Of a stretch of DNA of 64,000 bases, positions 59,495 to 64,000 are shown in pieces. The position numbers were made by a program, and so were the translations under genes. The stretch's first letter is position 1; each line of letters opens with the position of its first letter. This stretch comes from Streptomyces griseoaurantiacus (GTDB lineage: Bacteria; Actinomycetota; Actinomycetes; Streptomycetales; Streptomycetaceae), in NCBI GenBank assembly GCA_014656015.1, contig BNBP01000004.1, positions 105,614-169,613 of the forward strand, in the 5' to 3' direction. The notes under the pieces are model-generated. The model did no database searches. It worked only from the letters and a program-made list of their open reading frames with translations, and was not told the DNA's origin.

Positions 59495-60412
59495 TCAGGG
59501 GCCGTACTGCCGGGCCTCGGAGCGGCGTTGGGTGTCGTCGAGGAGGCGGAGCCTCGTCTCCACCTCCGGCGGCACCACCCTCCGCTCCCGCGCCACCCAC
59601 CCCGCCCCCGCGGCGGCCAGCGCGAACCCGCGCAGGGACGTCGTGTCCCGCGGCACCGTCCGCGCCATGTGCACCGTCTTCCGCAGCGCCACCCCCGCCG
59701 GCCTGCGCAGCCAGGAGAACCACAGGGTGTTGCGGATGCCGTGCGCCCGGCGCAGCGAGGCGTCCCGGGCGGTCGAGGGGGCGTGGTGGATCGTCAGCTC
59801 CTCGGCGTAGGCCAGCCACCATCCGGCGGCCGCCAGGTCTGCCGCCAGCAGTTCCTCCTCCCCTCCCAGCCACAGCCGCGGCGAGAAGCCGCCGGCCGTG
59901 CGGAACGCGTCCGTGCGCAGTACCGTCGCCGCCGCGAGGAAGGATCCCAGCGCGGGGCCGGGCAGCCAGTCGGGGCCGGGGATCGGTGAGTCGCGCAGTT
60001 CGGCGACGATCGGGTCCTCCGTCCCCGCCGGTTCGACGAGGATGCGCGCGGTGACGGCGGCGAGCCGGGCGTGCCGGTCGAGCAGGTCGGCCGCCGCGGC
60101 CAGGGACCCGGGCTCCCACCAGGAGTCGTCGTCGCAGAACGCCACGTACGGGGTGCGCACCCGCTGCACGGCCAGGTTGCGGCCGACCGCGCCGAGGTTG
60201 CGGCCGGGCCGCAGCAGGGTCACCCGGGGGTGCCGCTCGGCGACCGCCTCGGCGGTGCCGTCGGTGGAGCCGTTGTCGGTGACGATCACCGGCGGGGCCT
60301 CCGGCAGCGCGGCCAGCTCGTCGAGGGTGCGCAGGAGTTCGGACCGCCGGTTGTGGGTGATGACGACGACGGTCGTGCGCGCGTCGGGGCGCCGCTCGCG
60401 CGGATGCGTCAT
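59495..60412 (-). CDS. Family 2 glycosyltransferase (first of two adjacent)
   Basis: A 305-residue GT-A glycosyltransferase. Motifs are TTVVVITHNRRSELLRTLDE, VTDNGSTDGTAEAVAE and the metal-binding DXD in VAFCDDDSWWEPGSL. WLGGEEELLAADLAAAGW gives the general-base ED region. There is no transmembrane helix, so it probably acts at the cytoplasmic face. The ATG start overlaps the stop of the next GT2 upstream (ATGA). The two GT2 enzymes are clearly paralogous and may add related sugars to one glycan. Confidence 0.91.
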   Translation of the reverse strand: MTHPRERRPDARTTVVVITHNRRSELLRTLDELAALPEAPPVIVTDNGSTDGTAEAVAERHPRVTLLRPGRNLGAVGRNLAVQRVRTPYVAFCDDDSWWEPGSLAAAADLLDRHARLAAVTARILVEPAGTEDPIVAELRDSPIPGPDWLPGPALGSFLAAATVLRTDAFRTAGGFSPRLWLGGEEELLAADLAAAGWWLAYAEELTIHHAPSTARDASLRRAHGIRNTLWFSWLRRPAGVALRKTVHMARTVPRDTTSLRGFALAAAGAGWVARERRVVPPEVETRLRLLDDTQRRSEARQYGP

Positions 60413-61296
60413 ACCGGCTCCTCCTGGCGTACGGGTTCGCGTTCGAGGCGGCGCGCGGCGCGTTCCACCTCCGGCGGCAGCGGGCGGCGCTGCCGCAGTG
60501 CGGCGGGCAGCCGGGCCAGCGTCTCGCGCAGCGCGCGGCGGGCGGCCGGGTCGCGGCGTGCCTCGGCGGCGAGGCGGCGGGTGCGGCCGAGGGCGTACGG
60601 CAGGGGGCGGCGCAGCCAGGCGGTGAGCAGTTCGTTGCGGCGTACGACGGCGGAGCGGTGGGGGCGTTCGGTGACCGCCGGGTGGTGGTGGGCGACCACC
60701 TCGGGGCAGTGGGCGACACCCCAGCCGCGGGCGGCGAGGTCGTAGGCGAGGAGGGTTTCCTCGGCGCCGAAGAACAGCAGCGGATGGTAGCCGCCCGCGT
60801 CGAGGTAGGCGGTGCGGCGGGCGACGGCGGCGCAGCCGAGGAAGCCGAGGACGCGGGTGCCGGGCAGCTCGGGGTCCGTGCCGAGGGGGGAGCCGGCGAG
60901 GACGGCGTTGAGGGGGTCGGGCTCCCCGGCGGGGCCGACCAGGGTGCGGGCGGAGAGCAGTCCGAGCCGGGGGTGGGCGTCGAGCAGTGCGGCGGCGGTG
61001 GCGAGGGCGCCGGGCTCCCACCAGGAGTCGTCGTCGCTGAAGGCCACGTAGGGGGTGTCCAGGGCGCGGACGGCGTCGGTGCGGGCGAGGGCGCCCCGGT
61101 TGGCGGGGAGGGCGAGGACGCGGACCTCGGGGAAGCGGCGGGCGAGCAGGGCGCGGGTGCCGTCGGTGGAGCCGTTGTCGGCGACGACGACGGGGGGCCG
61201 CTCCGGGAGGGCGAGCAGGTGTTCGAGGGTGATGGCGAGGCTGGCGGCCCGGTCGCGGGTGGCGAGGGCGATGCCGACGGAGGGTGCGCGGGTCAT
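60409..61296 (-). CDS. Family 2 glycosyltransferase (second of two adjacent)
   Basis: A 295-residue GT-A enzyme. Motifs match its neighbour: SVGIALATRDRAASLAITLE, VADNGSTDGTRALLAR and VAFSDDDSWWEPGALATAAA (DXD), with FFGAEETLLAYDLAARGWG as the base region. Start ATG 61296; it follows the heptosyltransferase gene with a 5-nt gap, and the next GT2 overlaps it. It is a duplicate of the neighbouring gene that has diverged in acceptor-side segments. Confidence 0.91.
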   Translation of the reverse strand: MTRAPSVGIALATRDRAASLAITLEHLLALPERPPVVVADNGSTDGTRALLARRFPEVRVLALPANRGALARTDAVRALDTPYVAFSDDDSWWEPGALATAAALLDAHPRLGLLSARTLVGPAGEPDPLNAVLAGSPLGTDPELPGTRVLGFLGCAAVARRTAYLDAGGYHPLLFFGAEETLLAYDLAARGWGVAHCPEVVAHHHPAVTERPHRSAVVRRNELLTAWLRRPLPYALGRTRRLAAEARRDPAARRALRETLARLPAALRQRRPLPPEVERAARRLEREPVRQEEPV

Positions 61297-61301
61297 GGGG
61301 G

Positions 61302-62339
61302 TCACCGGGAGACGGGGAGCGGGTCGTGCGGGGAGTCCGGGGCGTGCGGGCCGTCGAGGTCGTCGAGCGTGCCGAGGGCGTCGAGCGTGCCGAGGGCGTC
61401 GAGCACCTCTTCGGGGCCGATGCGGAGCAGTGCCGGGTCGGGGGTGCGGGCGTGCGGGTCGCCGGGCGGGCCGGGGTGCCACAGGACGCGGTGGCGGGGG
61501 TCGGGGGGCGGCCCCCAGAGGCTGGGCGGCACGGGCCCGAAGAGGGTGACGGACGGGGTGCCGTGGGCGACGGCGAGGTGGGCGATGCCGGTGTCGCCGC
61601 TGACGACGGCGGAGGCGCCTGCGACGAGGGCGGCGAGGGTGCCGAAGGGCGGCCCGCCGGAGAGGACGTCCCCCGCGGGCAGGGCGGCCGCCCGTGCGAG
61701 CGCGCCCACCAGCTCCTCCTCCCCCGGCCCGCCGGTCACGAGGACCCGCCGGCCCCGGGCGCGCAGCGCGGTGGCGACGGCGGCGTACCGGTCGACGGGC
61801 CAGCGGCGGGAGGGGGCTCCGGCGCCGGGGTGCAGGACGACGGCTCCGGGTGCCGGGGAGGGGGCGGCCGGCGGGGGCAGGCGCAGGTCGGTGGGGTCGG
61901 CGGGGATGCCGTAGGAGGTGAGCAGCCGGCACCAGCGGTCGCGCTCGTGCTCCTCGGCGTACCAGGGCGGGCCGTCCGGGTGTGCGAAGCCGAGGAGGCG
62001 GCCGGGGCGCAGCGCGCGCAGCGGGCGCAGGCTCTCGGGGCCCTTGCCGTGCAGGTCGACGGCGAGGTCGGGGGGCGGTCCGGTCCAGTCGAGGGCGGCG
62101 GGCACGGCCCGGCCGGGGGCGGCGGCGGGCAGCAGCCGGTCGACGGCGCCGCTCGCCTCGGCGAGGGGGGCGAGCTCGGCGGGCGCGGCCAGCACGCTCT
62201 CGTGGGCGGGGAAGGCCCGGCGCAGCGCGCGCAGCGCGGGCACCCCGGCGAGCAGGTCCCCGAGCCCCAGCGCACGCAGGACGAGAAGGCGGGGTCGGTG
62301 GGAGGCGGCGGGGGGCGGCGGTGCGGGGCGCTGGGTCAT
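61302..62339 (-). CDS. GT9 glycosyltransferase, ADP-heptose:LPS heptosyltransferase-like
   Basis: A 345-residue GT-B enzyme. Motifs are RLLVLRALGLGDLLAGVPAL near the start, DLAVDLHGKGPESLRPL in the acceptor half, VVLHPGAGAPSRRWPVDRYA at the nucleotide-sugar half, and ASAVVSGDTGIAHLAVAHGT. GT9 members move heptose from ADP-heptose. The C-terminal tail has a short repeat (LDALGTLDALGTLDDLDG). An HldE-like enzyme lies directly upstream, so ADP-heptose is the likely donor, for a Gram-positive surface glycan and not for LPS. Confidence 0.9.
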   Translation of the reverse strand: MTQRPAPPPPAASHRPRLLVLRALGLGDLLAGVPALRALRRAFPAHESVLAAPAELAPLAEASGAVDRLLPAAAPGRAVPAALDWTGPPPDLAVDLHGKGPESLRPLRALRPGRLLGFAHPDGPPWYAEEHERDRWCRLLTSYGIPADPTDLRLPPPAAPSPAPGAVVLHPGAGAPSRRWPVDRYAAVATALRARGRRVLVTGGPGEEELVGALARAAALPAGDVLSGGPPFGTLAALVAGASAVVSGDTGIAHLAVAHGTPSVTLFGPVPPSLWGPPPDPRHRVLWHPGPPGDPHARTPDPALLRIGPEEVLDALGTLDALGTLDDLDGPHAPDSPHDPLPVSR

Positions 62340-62403
62340 GGGCGGGGGCTCCGGGGGTCGGGGCGGACAGGGGAAGGCCGCCGAGGGCAGGGGGTGGGGC
62401 GGG

Positions 62404-63882
62404 TCAGGCCCGTCGGCCCCCGCCGCCTTCCGCCGCGGCGGCCGCGGCGGCGGCCGCGCGGGCGGCGAGGCGGGTGCTGGAGCGGCCGTCGAGGTAGGGC
62501 AGCAGCACGGTCTGGCCGCCCCATCCGTCGAGCAGCGCGGCCTCGGGGAGGTCGGCGTGGGTGTAGTCGCCGCCCTTGACCCACACGTCGGGTTCGAGCC
62601 GGGTGAGCAGGGCCTCGGGGGTGTCCTCGTCGAAGACGGCGACGGCGTCCACGCATTCCAGGGCGCGCAGCACGCGGATCCGGTCGGCGAGCGGGTTGAC
62701 GGGCCGTCCCTCGCCCTTGCGGCGGCGCACGGAGGCGTCGGAGTTGACGCAGACGACGAGGCAGTCGCCGATGCGCCGGGCCGCCTGGAGCAGTCCGACG
62801 TGGCCCGCGTGCAGGAGGTCGAAGCAGCCCCCGGCGGCGACGACCGTGCCGCCGGTGGCCCGGACGTGGGCGAGGAGCCGCTCGGCCTCGCCGGTGGCGG
62901 GGTCCGTCCCGGCCGCTCCCGCCGGGCCGCCGGTGCGTTCGGCACCGGGGGGACCTGCCGCCGCTCCGGCCGTGCGGGCCTTCGAGCCGGCGGTCTCCCA
63001 GCGCAGCCCGCCGGCCCCGCCCGCGCCCACGAAGGCGCAGGCGGTGGTGACCGCGCCCTGCACGGCCTCGTCGGTGGCGGCGCCGTCGGCGAGGAGCCCG
63101 GCGGCGGTGGCGGCGAACCGGTCGCCCGCGCCGCAACTGTCGCCGCCGTGCGCCTCGGGCGCCGGGACGAGCAGCGGGAAGTCGCCGTAGGAGAGCAGCG
63201 CGCCCCGGGCGCCCAGGGTGACGGCGACCGAGCCGACCCGCCAGTCCCGTACGAGGGCGGCGGCGGCGTGCGCGGTGGCGCGCAGGTCGTTCCCGTCGGC
63301 GGCGCCTGCCCCCGCGAACGCCTTGGCCTCGGCGGCGGCGGGGGTGACCAGGCGGGTGCCGGGCACCGGCGGGCCCCCGCGCGGGTGCGGGTCCCAGACG
63401 GCGGGGGGCCGTTCGGTGAGGGCCTCGCGCAGGACGTCGGCGGCGCCCCGCCCGTAGTCGGAGACGAGCACGGCGCGGGCCGCGCGGACGGCGGCACGGG
63501 CCTCGTCGGTGGCGGCCGCGGCACGGCCGGTGCCCCGGTCGACGCGGACCAGCGGGCGGCCCTGGGCCAGCACCCGGGTCTTCTCGGGCAGCGGGCCGGT
63601 GGCGGGCAGCGCGAGGAGGGTGAGCCCGGGTTCGAGGAGCCGGCGCAGCGCGCGGGCGGCCGGGTCGTCGCCGAGGGCGGTGACGAGGGTGACCTCGCGG
63701 CCGTCGCGGGCGGCGAGGTAGGCGGCGAGGGCGGCGCCGCCGGGGCGCAGCCGTTCCTCGCCGTCGGCGACGACGGGGACGGGGGCGTCGGGGGCGAGCC
63801 GTTCGGCGCGGCCGGAGACGTCCCGGTCGAGCAGGGCGTCCCCGACGACGAGCAGCGGTGCGCGCACCGCGGGGTCAGCCAT
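62404..63882 (-). CDS. hldE: HldE-like bifunctional heptose kinase / adenylyltransferase
   Basis: A 492-residue two-domain enzyme. The PfkB kinase part (residues ~1-310) has LRPGGAALAAYLAARDG, ARAVLVSDYGRGA and the catalytic GGDSCGAGDRFAATAAGLLA. A Pro/Gly-rich linker leads to a cytidylyltransferase-like domain with VVAAGGCFDLLHAGHVGLLQ and VNPLADRIRVLRALECVD. HldE phosphorylates heptose-7-phosphate and then adenylylates heptose-1-phosphate. It ends with an Ala-rich tail (about nine Ala in a row). Start ATG 63882 has GGAAGGAA upstream. Genes for GmhA, GmhB or HldD are outside the window or absent. Confidence 0.9.
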   Translation of the reverse strand: MADPAVRAPLLVVGDALLDRDVSGRAERLAPDAPVPVVADGEERLRPGGAALAAYLAARDGREVTLVTALGDDPAARALRRLLEPGLTLLALPATGPLPEKTRVLAQGRPLVRVDRGTGRAAAATDEARAAVRAARAVLVSDYGRGAADVLREALTERPPAVWDPHPRGGPPVPGTRLVTPAAAEAKAFAGAGAADGNDLRATAHAAAALVRDWRVGSVAVTLGARGALLSYGDFPLLVPAPEAHGGDSCGAGDRFAATAAGLLADGAATDEAVQGAVTTACAFVGAGGAGGLRWETAGSKARTAGAAAGPPGAERTGGPAGAAGTDPATGEAERLLAHVRATGGTVVAAGGCFDLLHAGHVGLLQAARRIGDCLVVCVNSDASVRRRKGEGRPVNPLADRIRVLRALECVDAVAVFDEDTPEALLTRLEPDVWVKGGDYTHADLPEAALLDGWGGQTVLLPYLDGRSSTRLAARAAAAAAAAAEGGGGRRA

Positions 63883-64000
63883 CGCGCCGTTCCTTCCGCC
63901 CGGTGCCGTCCTCCGCGGCGGCACGGTGCCGTCCCGCTCGGCCGCCCGGCGCCGCCGCCCCGCGGGCCGCCCCGCCGGTCGCGGTGCGCGGGTGCCCGTC
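63875..64000 (-). CDS. Possible C-terminus of an upstream gene overlapping hldE
   Basis: A frame of 42 codons with no stop enters from the right edge and ends 8 nt inside hldE, in a tail of Gly, Arg and Glu (ending GTGRKERRDG). Such a short overlap is usual in this operon. The sequence is low-complexity and shows no family, so it could also be plain spacer. Confidence 0.3.
   Translation of the reverse strand, partial: DGHPRTATGGAARGAAAPGGRAGRHRAAAEDGTGRKERRDG

Noticed and set aside
1..64000. tRNA, rRNA, transposase or phage genes
   Set aside because: I looked for cloverleaf-like and conserved rRNA segments and for transposase or integrase motifs and saw none; a tool-based scan could still find a tRNA I missed.

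Overview
This window comes from a high-GC actinomycete, almost certainly a Streptomyces chromosome. GC is above 70 percent with strong third-position GC bias, GTG and TTG starts are common, neighbouring genes often overlap by ATGA or GTGA, and families such as DUF3040, DUF3618, GAF-LuxR and an AllR-like IclR regulator are present. I found no rRNA, tRNA, CRISPR array, insertion sequence or prophage. All function calls come from reading translations and motifs; no database search was run.

Layout. 1-9.9 kb: a ROK sugar kinase (cut by the left edge), a GntR regulator divergent from an inositol-dehydrogenase-like oxidoreductase, a P450 remnant, an AraC regulator, an ACMSD-type amidohydrolase, a quinone reductase, an AIM24 protein, an AllR-like IclR regulator, a small DUF5955-like protein and a MobA-like nucleotidyltransferase. 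10-15.7 kb: malate synthase, a HipA-like kinase, and a divergent MarR / MFS-amidohydrolase pair around a perfect inverted repeat.

15.7-29.6 kb is the centrepiece. A leftward, translationally coupled six-gene operon encodes OleA, OleB, OleC, OleD, a free acyl carrier protein and a FabF-like ketosynthase. It is divergent from a 2,519-residue highly reducing type I polyketide synthase (KS-AT-DH-MT-psiKR-ER-KR-ACP) that has no thioesterase. The likely logic is that the PKS, perhaps helped by the ACP/KAS pair, builds a reduced acyl chain; OleA joins two acyl chains head to head; OleD reduces the beta-keto acid; OleC closes a beta-lactone; and OleB removes CO2 to leave an internal olefin. This is the best candidate in the window for an undescribed natural-product system.

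29.7-35.2 kb: two divergent IucA/IucC-type siderophore synthetases separated by an unusual 12-nt tandem repeat, then a secreted, membrane-anchored von Willebrand A protein and its partner. 35.3-41.5 kb: an HxlR regulator with two palindromic operators, an aminotransferase, a histidine phosphatase, an unknown protein and a Tat-exported GH89 alpha-N-acetylglucosaminidase. 41.8-49.6 kb: two coupled acyl-CoA ligases, a GAF-LuxR regulator, an intergenic repeat field and a large AAA-LuxR regulator.

49.8-58.6 kb: an HTH-molybdate-binding protein, a tyrosine-phosphatase-like protein, an MFS transporter behind a palindrome-rich spacer, a PEP-mutase/isocitrate-lyase-family enzyme, an FUSC transporter, a 640-nt repeat-rich spacer, DUF3040, polysaccharide pyruvyl transferase, DksA/TraR-type, small acidic, YihY/BrkB and DUF3618 proteins. 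59-64 kb: a leftward surface-glycan operon with HldE-like heptose kinase/adenylyltransferase, a GT9 heptosyltransferase-like protein, two GT2 glycosyltransferases and a small His-rich membrane protein.
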